A stretch of 64,000 nt of DNA from JANPCX01 sp050916095 (GCA_050916095.1 CP050901.1:3720001-3784000); one strand, 5' to 3'; numbered from the stretch's first letter, positions 25,977 through 34,788 are shown. Made by a program: numbers and translations. Notes: generated by a model from the sequence alone, not told the origin.

Positions 25977-26292
25977 CTACCCGCCCGAGCGCTTCACCAC
26001 AAACCCCTCTGCCTGCAGCAGCTCCACCACGCGCAACGCATGGTCGCCTTGAATTTCCAGCACACCGTCTTTGAGCGTGCCACCGGCACCGCAGGCCGTT
26101 CGCAGGCGTTTGCCCAAGGCAGTGAGTGCATCCAGGTCCAGGGGCACACCGCGCACCACGGTGACGGTTTTGCCACCACGGCCCTTGCTCTCGCGGCTGA
26201 CGCGCACCACACCGTCACCGGCAGGTGGGGCACATGCGGCCGCTGTCGGTGGAATAAACCAAACCACCGCTTGAGTTGTTGCGTTTGTTCAT
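25977..26292 (-). pseudogene. yciH: Frameshifted YciH/SUI1 (eIF1-like) gene
   Basis: From the ATG at 26292, which overlaps the helicase stop as ATGA, the frame reads MNKRNNSSGGLVYSTDSGRM and CPTCR and then hits TGA at 26217-26215. That is the zinc-ribbon start of YciH. The rest of the protein continues in another frame: GDGVVRVSRESKGRGGKTV, VRGVPLDLDALTALGKRLR, ACGAGGTLKDGVLEIQGDH, the SUI1 domain. Intact homologues have about ten further residues between the two parts, so a small out-of-frame deletion near 26218-26225 is likely. Unless recoded, no full YciH is made. A sequencing error is the alternative. Confidence 0.78.
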
Positions 26293-28979
26293 ATGGGCAC
26301 GTCTGCAGAATCAATCAAGGGCGCGAGCAATCCTTGCAAATCCTCCGGGCTGAATTTTTGAGCGTTGGCCGTGTCCACCCCCAACACCCCTTCGGCGAGT
26401 GCTGACTTGCGCTCCTGCAGTGCCAGCATGCGCTCTTCAATGCTGCCTTCCACCACCAGCTTGTACACAAACACCGGCTGGTCCTGGCCGATGCGGTGGG
26501 CGCGGGCGGTGGCTTGTTGTTCCACGGCGGGGTTCCACCAAGGATCCAGGTGGATCACGGTGTCGGCCGCGGTCAGGTTCAAGCCCACACCACCTGCTTT
26601 CAAACTCAACAACAAAATCGGCACGGCGAGTTGCTGGAATTGATCAACCACGAGGCCACGGTCTTTCACCTCGGTGTCGCCAGTGAGGGTCAAGAAGGGC
26701 AGCTTCAAAGCGCCCAGCTCTTCCTCTACCAGGCCCAGCATCTCGGTGAACTGCGAGAAGATCAGCACGCGGCGGCCTTCCTCCACCATCTCGGGCAGCA
26801 TGTCGCGCAGCCACTCCATCTTGGCGCGTTCCATGCCAGGGGCGACATCCGTGCCCTTGACCAAGAGCGGGTCGCAGCACACCTGGCGCAGCTTGAGCAG
26901 GGCGTCCAGGATGGCAATTTGCGAGCCTGCGAAACTTTGGCGCTGCAACACGCGGCGCACCTGCTCGTCTGCCGCCACCCGCACGCTTTCGTACAGCGCA
27001 CGCTGCTGGCCCTGCAGTTGCACGCGGCGGATGACCTCGGTTTTGGGTGGCAACTCTTTGGCCACCTCTTGTTTTCGGCGACGCAGGATGAAAGGCCGCA
27101 CACGCTGCGCGAGCAATTGCGCACGCAACGTTTCACCGTTTTCTTCAATCGGTTTGCGCCAAACGCGGGTGAAGGTTTTGGCATCGCTCAGAAAGCCGGG
27201 CATCAGCCAATCAAAGTGGGCCCACAACTCGCCCAGGTGGTTTTCCAGCGGTGTGCCGGTCACGCATAAACGGTGGGCAGACTGCAATTTGCGCAGGGCC
27301 CCGGCCGCGCGGCTGCCCACGTTTTTCACCACCTGCGCTTCGTCCAGCACGATGAGGTGCCAGCTGATTTTTTGCAGCTTGGCCATGTCGCGCCAGAGCA
27401 GCGGGTAGGTGGTGAGGACAAGGTCGTGGTCCTGAATGCCGGCAAAGGCTTTGGCGCGGCTGCTGCCTTGCAGGGTGAGCACACGCAGGCCCGGTGCAAT
27501 GCGCGCTGCTTCGTTCTGCCAGTTGGCGATCAGGGAGGTGGGGAGCACCACCAAAGTGGGATGCAGGGTTGTATTGGCTGGTTGAGATTCAATCCGTTCG
27601 CCCTGAGCTTGTCGAAGCGTTGCGCACGTCACCTGGGCTTCGACAGGTCCTGTCCTGAGCGCCGTCGAAGGGTCAGCCCGAACGGAACTTGACAGGGGAT
27701 TCGCCGCTTTTTCTCTTCTGCCTTTTTCCAGCAGCACATGGGCTAGCACCTGGGCGGTTTTCCCCAGGCCCATGTCGTCAGCCAAGATGCCCGCCAGATG
27801 CTGCGCACGCAAGTACTGCAACCACGCCACACCTTGCAATTGGTACGAACGCAACTGCAACTGCAGGCCCGCATCGCTGAGCGCCTCCTGCGTGACCTCG
27901 GGCGGCGCACCGGCCTCACGCAGTCGATTCGTCAAGGCCGTCAAACCCACCTCGCCCTGCAAAGCCCAAGCCCCCTGCGGCCCGGCACGCTGGGCACGCG
28001 CCTCGTGCGCGTTCAGCAGGTTTTGGCGCAGGGCTTCAATGCGGTGCAGCTCCCAAGAAGACAGTTCAATCGGGCCTTCGGCCTGCCCTTTGCGCAAATC
28101 CACCGTGAGCAAATCCACCATGGACCCCACGATGGCTTTGAGGGGGGCCGCAGGCGCTTCAATGCGCCGACCACCTGGGGCGCGCAGCAAGATGATGGCG
28201 TCATCCGGGATGGCCGCAATCTCACTGGCCTGCAGCCAGCGGGCATCGCGTTTGAGCAAGTCGGCCAGCAAGGGGGCCAGATCCAGCGATTGGCCGTCCA
28301 CATCAATGCCCAAACTCAGCAGCCATGAGCCTTCCCGTTTAGGTTGCGTCAGCGCCGTCAGGTCCGCACTGCGGGGCCCCAGCGGGGCCACCAGCTCACG
28401 CCCCGTCTCTTGGCCCGTGGCGGGGTCGATCACCAAACGCCAGCGCTCCACCGCCACGCTCTGGTGGGCAAAACCGGGCCGCACCACCACGGCCCAGCCT
28501 TGGGCCTGCAGCTTGGGGATCTGCTCCGCCCAGAAATCCCCAAAGTGGCCTTCTTCGGGCAATGACCACAGGTGCTCGTAACCCTCTTGCGCCGCCGGGC
28601 TGCGCCACTGCAGGGCGGTGGCGGGCAAGGGGCGCAACCCCAAAGACCACAGCAGGTCGCGCGCGTCGGCTTCGGCGCTGCCATTGCGCTGCATCAACAC
28701 ACGCTGGTCCCACGCCCCACGCAACAACTCGGTGGCTTTGGGCCGGGTGTTGAGCAGGCTGTGCGGCGCAGGCGTTTCCCAGTGCAGCCCGCCATGTTCC
28801 TCGGCCAGCACATAGGTCCATTGCACATGGGCCACGGTGACCTGGGTGCTGCGCGGCCCAAAACCCGGCGCGGCTCGAAGGCCGAGCAGGCCGTCACCAC
28901 GGGTCAGGGTTTGCAAGGTGATGCGGGGACGAAACTGGCCTGGCACGGCGGCCTGGGCATCGGCAGATGAAAGGGACAT
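26289..28979 (-). CDS. SNF2-family DEAD/DEAH helicase with a repeat-encoded insert
   Basis: 896 residues. Helicase motifs: LADDMGLGKTAQVLAHVL (Walker A, near residue 400), VLDEAQVVKN (DEAQ, motif II), VTGTPLENHLGELW and, in the second RecA domain, GGVGLNLTAADTVIHLDPWW then RAHRIGQ. The N-terminal 350 residues are the SNF2-associated region of large bacterial HepA-like proteins. These translocases remodel protein-DNA or RNA polymerase complexes. Residues about 432-463 (RADPSTALRTGPVEA; LRQAQGERIE) are encoded by a dispersed repeat between motif I and the next conserved block. The frame is open, so the protein may tolerate it as a surface loop. It overlaps the YciH start by 4 bp. Confidence 0.9.
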   Translation of the reverse strand: MSLSSADAQAAVPGQFRPRITLQTLTRGDGLLGLRAAPGFGPRSTQVTVAHVQWTYVLAEEHGGLHWETPAPHSLLNTRPKATELLRGAWDQRVLMQRNGSAEADARDLLWSLGLRPLPATALQWRSPAAQEGYEHLWSLPEEGHFGDFWAEQIPKLQAQGWAVVVRPGFAHQSVAVERWRLVIDPATGQETGRELVAPLGPRSADLTALTQPKREGSWLLSLGIDVDGQSLDLAPLLADLLKRDARWLQASEIAAIPDDAIILLRAPGGRRIEAPAAPLKAIVGSMVDLLTVDLRKGQAEGPIELSSWELHRIEALRQNLLNAHEARAQRAGPQGAWALQGEVGLTALTNRLREAGAPPEVTQEALSDAGLQLQLRSYQLQGVAWLQYLRAQHLAGILADDMGLGKTAQVLAHVLLEKGRREKAANPLSSSVRADPSTALRTGPVEAQVTCATLRQAQGERIESQPANTTLHPTLVVLPTSLIANWQNEAARIAPGLRVLTLQGSSRAKAFAGIQDHDLVLTTYPLLWRDMAKLQKISWHLIVLDEAQVVKNVGSRAAGALRKLQSAHRLCVTGTPLENHLGELWAHFDWLMPGFLSDAKTFTRVWRKPIEENGETLRAQLLAQRVRPFILRRRKQEVAKELPPKTEVIRRVQLQGQQRALYESVRVAADEQVRRVLQRQSFAGSQIAILDALLKLRQVCCDPLLVKGTDVAPGMERAKMEWLRDMLPEMVEEGRRVLIFSQFTEMLGLVEEELGALKLPFLTLTGDTEVKDRGLVVDQFQQLAVPILLLSLKAGGVGLNLTAADTVIHLDPWWNPAVEQQATARAHRIGQDQPVFVYKLVVEGSIEERMLALQERKSALAEGVLGVDTANAQKFSPEDLQGLLAPLIDSADVPI
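27593..27686. repeat. Dispersed palindromic repeat, copy 5, inside the helicase gene
   Basis: 94 bases from TCCGTTCGCCCTGAGC to GTCAGCCCGAACGGA, the same family as the intergenic copies, lying wholly within the SNF2 helicase reading frame and translated as part of it. Confidence 0.88.
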
Positions 28980-29119
28980 GCCTCAATTCTCAGGGCAAGG
29001 CCGAATTTGCCTGGTTCAGACCGTGCTGTTCTGCGCATTCAACCTCTATTTGCAGCGCTAGATTGGCTCAAGTTCGTCACTGAAGTGGCGAAGTTCAGGT
29101 GAAGAAGAGGAGGTGCACC

Positions 29120-29842
29120 ATGTGGAAGTCGCTGCTCGCACTCGCAGGTCTGGCGCTATCGCACACGCTGGCACTTGCGCTGGACCTTACCGCCACCGAA
29201 AAACAGTGGCTGCAAGCCACTTTGCCTGTGCTGCGTTATGCGCATCAACAGCAAATGCCACTGGATGTGATCGTGCAACCCCAGCCCACGCCCGGTGCAT
29301 CCCCACTGGCCATGGCACTCATCGAAGGGCGCTGCAAATTGGTGCTCTCCATGCGTGACAACCCCCAGGTGGACACGGCCCTGGCCACGGTGCCCGCTGA
29401 CCTCGTCAACCCTGTCATCGAACTGATGGCCGCCCATGAACTGGGCCACTGTCGCCGCAGCCTGGCCGGTGCCTGGCAAAAAATGCCTGCCGGCTTTCTG
29501 GCCGCTGAAGCCCATGCCGAAACCCTGGCAGAAAACAAAGCGCTGCAATACGAACCGCCTTTCCCTCTGACTGCGGAAGACGCAGAACAACGCGCTGAAC
29601 GGCGAGAAGAGGGCTACGGCGATTTGGTCGGGCTGGCATGGACGGCGCGGCAACACCCTGCGCTCTACGAACGGGTCTACGCCTGGCTGGTCGCGTCTCG
29701 GACGGCCGATGCCACCCCTGGCGGCTCACACGACACCTTGCATTGGCTCAAGTTGGCCCCGCAGCGCAAAGACTTTGCCCCCACGTCGCTTTTCGAAGCG
29801 GCTTCGCTGCTGTGGGTATTGGGATTGACACAAAGCCATTGA
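29120..29842 (+). CDS. Exported HExxH protein (putative zinc metallopeptidase)
   Basis: 240 residues. The ATG at 29120 follows a near-perfect AGGAGG. Residues 1-20 (MWKSLLALAGLALSHTLALA) are a signal peptide. The only catalytic-looking motif is HELGH in VIELMAAHELGHCRRSL, an HExxH zinc site; a third ligand could be a glutamate in EAHAETLAENK. I cannot name the family. It is followed 10 bp later by an M48 peptidase, and both proteins contain the octapeptide VGLAWTAR, so the two may be functionally linked. A periplasmic location is expected. Confidence 0.68.
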   Translation: MWKSLLALAGLALSHTLALALDLTATEKQWLQATLPVLRYAHQQQMPLDVIVQPQPTPGASPLAMALIEGRCKLVLSMRDNPQVDTALATVPADLVNPVIELMAAHELGHCRRSLAGAWQKMPAGFLAAEAHAETLAENKALQYEPPFPLTAEDAEQRAERREEGYGDLVGLAWTARQHPALYERVYAWLVASRTADATPGGSHDTLHWLKLAPQRKDFAPTSLFEAASLLWVLGLTQSH

Positions 29843-29852
29843 GCATGCACTC

Positions 29853-30653
29853 TTGACCACGTTTGAGGAGCAGGCCATCAAACCACATGGCATCCGCATC
29901 AAAGCCTGGGCCATCGCCCTGTGGGTGCCCCTGCTCATCGCACCAGTGAGCGCTCAAACCCTGAGCTACGAGCCGGTGGGTTTGGCATGGACCGCACGCG
30001 AGGTGGAACAGGCCTCGCTGGGCAGCCTGCAAATCCTCACACAGCGCGCCGTGCGGGAAAACAAAATGGGTTGCAAGCAGTATTGCAAACGCGTCCATCG
30101 CATCTTCAACAGCTTGCTTCCCCACGCCCGTGCGCAGTCACTCGCTGCCCTGCAGCGCGATTGGTCACTCACCGTGGTGCGATTGCCTGGCACCGACGCC
30201 ATGGCCTTGCCGGGCGGGCAAATCGTCATCTCGGAGGACTTCATCCGGGCCAACCGCCTCAGCGACGAAGCCATCGCCTTTGTATTGGCCCATGAAATGG
30301 CCCACAGCATTTTGGAACACGAGCGCCAAGCACTGACCGTGGCCCGCATGCTGCTGCCGCGAGAGGTGAACCGCACTGTGGACGACATCTACACCGAGAT
30401 GGCCTTCAACCACGCCCTCTTCAAAGCCCTGGAGCCTGTGATGCAACAAGGCGAACTCGAAGCCGACGAACTCGGCCTGCTGATGGCCGCCAAGGCCGGT
30501 TACGCACCCGACAAACAAATCACCTTCATCGCGCGGGAAGCAGCGAGAGAGATCCCCTTCCGCCCCTTGGTCGCCACCCATCCCACTGCGAAACAGCGGC
30601 TTGAGAAATTGCGGGAGAGGTTGCCGCTGGCGAGGCGGTTGCATCCGGGGTAA
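29853..30653 (+). CDS. M48-family metallopeptidase
   Basis: 266 residues. After a signal-like hydrophobic stretch (AWAIALWVPLLIAPVSAQ, about 18-35) come the zinc motif HEMAH in FVLAHEMAHSILEHER and the downstream GELEADELGLLMAAKAGY, where glutamate is the third zinc ligand. This is the M48 (Oma1/BepA/LoiP-like) pattern, periplasmic peptidases that clear misfolded envelope proteins. The start is uncertain: the open frame begins at a TTG (29853), while a strong GAGGAG is followed six bases later by ATC, not ATG. The nearest ATG is out of frame. Confidence 0.85.
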   Translation: MTTFEEQAIKPHGIRIKAWAIALWVPLLIAPVSAQTLSYEPVGLAWTAREVEQASLGSLQILTQRAVRENKMGCKQYCKRVHRIFNSLLPHARAQSLAALQRDWSLTVVRLPGTDAMALPGGQIVISEDFIRANRLSDEAIAFVLAHEMAHSILEHERQALTVARMLLPREVNRTVDDIYTEMAFNHALFKALEPVMQQGELEADELGLLMAAKAGYAPDKQITFIAREAAREIPFRPLVATHPTAKQRLEKLRERLPLARRLHPG

Positions 30654-30664
30654 TGCGCAATGCG

Positions 30665-30700
30665 GGTAATTTTCTGGGTACCAATGCCCAGAAAACTACC
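30665..30700. terminator. Large hairpin between convergent genes
   Basis: GGTAATTTTCTGGG (30665-30678) pairs with CCCAGAAAACTACC (30687-30700) with one mismatch and an 8-base loop. It lies between the plus-strand peptidase and the minus-strand toxin genes, so a bidirectional terminator is the simplest reading, although neither side has a clean T-run. It also marks the outer edge of the defence island. Confidence 0.55.
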
Positions 30701-30811
30701 GGTACAAACGCCGCACCGTATTCGCAGGAACGACATGGGTGGCGGGCGGATGGTTGACCATGTGCCGACTGACCTTCAGACCTTACGAGCACTTGTGCAG
30801 GTAGCTGCGGA

Positions 30812-31153
30812 TCAAGCGCCCAGCAGTCGGCGAGAAAGCACGGTTTGCATGTCACGGCGTCCGTCCGCAATCAGGTAAATGATGACTTGGCTGCCTGTGA
30901 CACGGTAGATCAGGCGGTAAGGTTTGAAGAAAGTCTGGCGGTATTCTTTGATGCCGAGACTCACCAGTTCCTTCGGATAGCTACCGCGTTCTGGGAACCG
31001 CGACAGGCTTTGCACAACGTCCAACAACGCATCCAAGACATGGTTGGCGTTGGCAACGCAGTCGAATTCGGAGATGTAGTCGTAGATAGCCTCCAGATCC
31101 TGCTCCGCACCCTCGGTGAGCAGGACTTCAAACTTGGCAGACGTGCCCGCCAT
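30812..31153 (-). CDS. RelE/ParE-superfamily toxin
   Basis: 113 residues. VLLTEGAEQDLEAIYDYISE and the late IKEYRQTFFKPYRLIYRVTG, VIIYLIADGRRDM are RelE/ParE-fold signatures. The full-length fold is present, unlike the ParE at 25644. The ATG overlaps the antitoxin stop by one base (TGATG). RelE-like members cut mRNA in the ribosome and ParE-like ones poison gyrase; which applies here cannot be read from sequence alone. Confidence 0.88.
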   Translation of the reverse strand: MAGTSAKFEVLLTEGAEQDLEAIYDYISEFDCVANANHVLDALLDVVQSLSRFPERGSYPKELVSLGIKEYRQTFFKPYRLIYRVTGSQVIIYLIADGRRDMQTVLSRRLLGA

Positions 31154-31434
31154 CAGACCGAGGCTCGCTTGGTGCGGAGGCGGGCAACGACCTCAGCAAC
31201 AGGCTTGACCTTGCCAGCGGCCACATCCTGATTGCCCAGAGCAAGGATTTTTAGCAAGGCCAATGTCTCTTGCGTCTCTTCGAACGAGGCGACGTCCTGC
31301 AGAACCGCCTTGGCCTCGCCGTTTTGGGTGATGACCATCGGTTGACGCTGCTCTGCAAGGTGGGTCAGAACCTCGGCCGCGTTGGCTTTGAAATAGCTGA
31401 TGGGCTTAACTTGTGATGAGTAGCGCATGGCCAT
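31153..31434 (-). CDS. Phd/YefM-family antitoxin
   Basis: 93 residues. KPISYFKANAAEVLTHLAEQ and QPMVITQNGEAKAVLQDVAS are the Phd/YefM N-terminal DNA-binding fold; the basic, unstructured C-terminus wraps the toxin. ATGs at 31434 and 31428 are both possible; GGAG is better spaced for the second. It is transcribed from the promoter at 31457-31485. The pair sits at the downstream end of the defence island and could stabilise it. Confidence 0.88.
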   Translation of the reverse strand: MAMRYSSQVKPISYFKANAAEVLTHLAEQRQPMVITQNGEAKAVLQDVASFEETQETLALLKILALGNQDVAAGKVKPVAEVVARLRTKRASV

Positions 31435-31456
31435 GCTCCAGATTTAATAGGGACTT

Positions 31457-31485
31457 AATATAGTCTTCTTATAGTCCAATATCAA
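31457..31485 (-). promoter_or_regulatory. Promoter and likely operator of the Phd/RelE pair
   Basis: On the minus strand TTGATA (31485-31480), a 17-base spacer and TATATT (31462-31457) form a near-consensus sigma-70 promoter 23 bases before the antitoxin start. The spacer and -10 contain a direct repeat GACTATA-AGAA-GACTATA, a plausible autoregulatory site. Confidence 0.75.
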
Positions 31486-31512
31486 CCTGCAAGATGGCCC
31501 CTGGAGAATTTG

Positions 31513-33903
31513 TCACCATTGCGCAGGCACATCAGAACCCATCCTGTACCCCATTGCGCGGTAACCGCGTTGCCGCTTGTCCCACATCCGCAGCAATGCT
31601 GGATGGCCGGTGTCTACGAAGTCGATGATCCGCACGTCGGTCTTGCTGGCGTGCTCCCGGTGCAGGCGCCCGGCGTACTGCTGCAGCGTGCCCTTCCAAG
31701 AAACCGGCATGGCCAGCACCAGCGTGTCGAGCGGCGGGTGATCGAAACCCTCGCCAACCAGCTTGCCCGTCGAAAGAAGAACGCGCGGCGCGTCGGGCGG
31801 CAGTGCATCCAGGTCAGCGACCAGCGCCGCTCGCTGCTTCCTGGACATTCGACCGTGCAAAACGAAAGGCGCTGGCTCCAACCCATTGAGTGCCGCTTTG
31901 ATCGCATCAAGGTGTTCCGTGCGTTCAGTCAGGACCAGCACCTTGCGTCCCTGCCCAACTGCATCACGCACCTCGGTGGCGATGGCTTCCGTTCTCGTCT
32001 GGTCATTGGCGAGATGCCGAAACACATCCTGGATGCCTGCATCGGTCGGCACGTCGATCTGCGTGAAGCGTGAACGAGGCAGCACTTCCAGATCGTGAGG
32101 CGCACCGGCAGGCTTGGCAGCCGTGTGTCGGATTGGCCCGCACTGCATGAAGATGATGGGCTGCTGACCATCACGCCGGATGGGCGTCGCCGTCAGGCCC
32201 AGCACGTACTTGGCCTTGGCCCGTTTCAGGATCGCGTCGAAGGACACAGCGCCAACGTGATGGCATTCGTCCACGATCACCTGCCCGTAGTTTTCCACCA
32301 ACGGGTTCACCTCGCCCTGCCGGGAGACGGACTGCATCACGGCAATGTCGATCTTGCCCGTAGGTTTGGCTTTGCCACCGCCGACGGTGCCGACCACGCC
32401 CTTGCCAACGCCCAAAAAAAAAGCCTCCAGCCGCTCCTGCCATTGCTTGAGCAGTTCCGTTCGATGCACCAGCACCAGTGTGTTGACACCCCGGCGCGCG
32501 ATCATTGCGGCAGCAGTCACCGTCTTGCCAAAGGCCGTCGGGGCGCACAGCACGCCGGTGTCGTGATGCAGCATTGCGGCAACTGCGGCCTCCTGGTCCA
32601 GACGCAAAGTGCCGACGAAGGAGACATCAATGGGTTCCCCTCCGAAGCGCTCATCGCTCAGATCACAGGTGATACCGTTGTCCCGCAGCAGATCCAGCGC
32701 GGCATCGAGGCAACCGCGAGGCAAGGCGATGTGCTGCGGGTAGTTCTCCGCATTGCCGATGACACGGGGCTTGTCCCATACCGACATGCGCATGGCCTGG
32801 GCCTTGTAGAACTCGGGGTTCTGGAAAGCAGCCAGACGAATCAAGCGGTTGGCCAGTGCCTGTGGCAGTTGGGCCTTCTCGAAGTAGATCTGGTTGGCCA
32901 GTGTCACGGTCAGTGACTTGGGGCAAGGCCCGGCCAGCGTCTTGGTTGACGTGCTCTGCCGCTTCCAGGGAGTGGCCAGGTCTTCATCGTCGATGAATGT
33001 CACATCCAACGGATGTACGCCACCAGTGGCCCGGAGGATGGTCGGCTCGATGTCGTGTGCGGCCATCGGCTGGATGGAAGCGAGGAACGCCCATTGATCG
33101 GAGTACGGTCGCAGATCGGCATCGACAAAGACGCTGAAGCCCTGCTCCCTCGGACCTTTCTGTAACGGCAAGGCGATCAGATTGCCGAAGCCACCCTTGG
33201 GCATCGTGTCCTGGTTCGGGAATAGCCGGTCGTAGGATTCCAGTTTCAGTTGTCGCGTGCGCGAGCAGGTATGACTGATGATCGCCGTGCCCAAGCGCCG
33301 GGCGTCACGTGCAGAAACGCGGTTGGCGAAGAAAACCCATGCGTGCGCTCCATTCCCGGACCGCGAGATTTCCAGCGCAGTTGGCACGCCCAGTTCATCG
33401 CATGACTGCATGAAAGCGTGGGCATCATCGCGCCATTCGGCGTCGTCAAAATCGACAGCCAGAAAACAGCAGGTGTCATCCTCCAGCAGTGGATAGACGC
33501 CGACGGTGTGCTCGCCAGCCAGATGGTCGTAAATCACCGCATCCGACAGCGGGATCAGCAGACGGTTGCCACAGTCACCGCACTTGATACGCGGTTTCTC
33601 ACAAACACCCACTCGCCACTCGTTGGCGCAGGCTGGGGCATAACCTGATTTGCCGGTTGACTTGCTCTCCCAACGAATGGGGTAGACGTCCTTTCGACCG
33701 CGAAACAAACGGCGGAACAACGCCACCTTCTCGGCAGTGGACAACCGGGAAAGCTCTGGCTCCTGGATCGCAACAGCGATTGGCTGTGGCGCCAACCGCC
33801 ATTCGATTCCATGAGATTCGAGCAGCGCGATCAGACGGGCGTTTTCTGCGCGCAGGCCTTCCTGTTTCGAGGGACCATCATGATCAACATAGGGCCAGTT
33901 CAT
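31513..33903 (-). CDS. TOTE-type archaeo-eukaryotic primase fused to superfamily 2 helicase
   Basis: 796 residues. LSTAEKVALFRRLFRGRKDV then a four-cysteine zinc element (C92, C101, C108, C111) lead to an AEP primase core with the metal-binding DFDD (151-154) and SGNGAHAWVFF (182-192), the histidine motif. The second half is a superfamily 2 helicase: CAPTAFGKT (453-461), VDECHH (544-549), LGLTATPIRRDG, and ending near VRIIDFVDTGHP. This architecture is known from TOTE conflict systems, thought to act against foreign DNA. It starts on an ATGA overlap with the 100-residue protein. Here it is in a run with a nuclease-methylase and HsdS, where one would expect a type I translocase. All catalytic residues appear intact. 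Confidence 0.88.
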   Translation of the reverse strand: MNWPYVDHDGPSKQEGLRAENARLIALLESHGIEWRLAPQPIAVAIQEPELSRLSTAEKVALFRRLFRGRKDVYPIRWESKSTGKSGYAPACANEWRVGVCEKPRIKCGDCGNRLLIPLSDAVIYDHLAGEHTVGVYPLLEDDTCCFLAVDFDDAEWRDDAHAFMQSCDELGVPTALEISRSGNGAHAWVFFANRVSARDARRLGTAIISHTCSRTRQLKLESYDRLFPNQDTMPKGGFGNLIALPLQKGPREQGFSVFVDADLRPYSDQWAFLASIQPMAAHDIEPTILRATGGVHPLDVTFIDDEDLATPWKRQSTSTKTLAGPCPKSLTVTLANQIYFEKAQLPQALANRLIRLAAFQNPEFYKAQAMRMSVWDKPRVIGNAENYPQHIALPRGCLDAALDLLRDNGITCDLSDERFGGEPIDVSFVGTLRLDQEAAVAAMLHHDTGVLCAPTAFGKTVTAAAMIARRGVNTLVLVHRTELLKQWQERLEAFFLGVGKGVVGTVGGGKAKPTGKIDIAVMQSVSRQGEVNPLVENYGQVIVDECHHVGAVSFDAILKRAKAKYVLGLTATPIRRDGQQPIIFMQCGPIRHTAAKPAGAPHDLEVLPRSRFTQIDVPTDAGIQDVFRHLANDQTRTEAIATEVRDAVGQGRKVLVLTERTEHLDAIKAALNGLEPAPFVLHGRMSRKQRAALVADLDALPPDAPRVLLSTGKLVGEGFDHPPLDTLVLAMPVSWKGTLQQYAGRLHREHASKTDVRIIDFVDTGHPALLRMWDKRQRGYRAMGYRMGSDVPAQW

Positions 33904-34202
33904 CCCGCACGTATCGCCGTCAAACCAGAGTCATCTCCCAGGTTGATAAAAACACGCCCCTGAGCCTGATTGCCCGTCACATTGAGCCAGCCGCGCCCAC
34001 TCACCGGGTCGTTCTCGTCAGCGCCAGCCCAAGGAAACTCTACGTGCGCGACGCCATCGACCTCACTGACACGGGCATTGATGTCGCCTTGCACCAAACC
34101 GAACTGGAATCTGCCGGTCAAATCATCACGGATCGTGATGTGCGCCGGAACCTCCATATCAAAGTAGTCTGCATCCCAGGCTTCTATGTACGTGTGCGCC
34201 AT
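33900..34202 (-). CDS. Small uncharacterised acidic protein in the defence island
   Basis: 100 residues from the ATG at 34202 (MAHTYIEAWDADYFDMEVPA), preceded by GGTGGTGGGGAC; the frame is open 26 codons further but overlaps the upstream gene. Predicted mostly beta: HITIRDDLTGRFQFGLVQGD; HVEFPWAGADENDPVSGRGW; GRVFINLGDDSG. No cysteine or catalytic motif. I recall similar short proteins beside restriction genes but know no function. An accessory, immunity or regulatory role is possible. Its stop overlaps the primase-helicase start (ATGA). Confidence 0.72.
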   Translation of the reverse strand: MAHTYIEAWDADYFDMEVPAHITIRDDLTGRFQFGLVQGDINARVSEVDGVAHVEFPWAGADENDPVSGRGWLNVTGNQAQGRVFINLGDDSGLTAIRAG

Positions 34203-34230
34203 GTCCCCACCACCACCTTTTCGGATTTCT

Positions 34231-34788
34231 TCATTCCTCGCAAGCCAAACCCGCTTCAGACCAGAAATGGTTGAAATCATCGCCCACGCCCCAGCCGACG
34301 TTCTGCCCCAACTGGCGAATCTGATCGAGTCGTGTCAGGAATGCCGACTGCTGCGCCTTGGGCAAAGCCAGCACGTATTTCAGCGCCTGCTCGAACATCC
34401 GCACCAGCGCGTCATAGAAACCTTCGTCATCCATGCCGCAACCGGCCAGAAAATTGAACACTTCTTCGCAGTAGAACACCGTGAGTTCCGCCAAGCCCTC
34501 GGGCTGACCCAGCGCCTTTTTGTAGTCACTGATCGCCTTCTTTGCTTTGCTGACCGAGATGGGGTTGCGGAAGTCCGGCGGATTGATCCACCGGATGATC
34601 ACATCCTTGTAGGACTCCAGCGGGTCTTCGCCCAGCCCAAAGCGGGTGTGCAGAAAAGCCTTGTTGTCCTTGCTGGCGCCGTACAGGTCTTGCACCAGCC
34701 CCAGCAGACCGGCGCGGTCGAAGTCGGCCAATTTGGTTTTGACATCGCTCCAGCCGGGTGTGACCTTGGTGGATTTCTTCGTGGCCAA
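34231..34788 (-). CDS. Helical protein of unknown function (possibly DUF6155-like)
   Basis: 185 residues. It is lysine-rich at the start (MATKKSTKVTPGWSDVKTKL) and then appears entirely helical: LLGLVQDLYGASKDNKAFLH; SVSKAKKAISDYKKALGQPE; FYDALVRMFEQALKYVLALP. The D-L-Y-x-x-S-K-D-N-K-x-F segment reminds me of the DUF6155 family; that assignment is from memory and tentative. It lies 164 bp after the DUF1016 nuclease and 28 bp before the small acidic protein, in the same direction. Confidence 0.65.
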   Translation of the reverse strand: MATKKSTKVTPGWSDVKTKLADFDRAGLLGLVQDLYGASKDNKAFLHTRFGLGEDPLESYKDVIIRWINPPDFRNPISVSKAKKAISDYKKALGQPEGLAELTVFYCEEVFNFLAGCGMDDEGFYDALVRMFEQALKYVLALPKAQQSAFLTRLDQIRQLGQNVGWGVGDDFNHFWSEAGLACEE

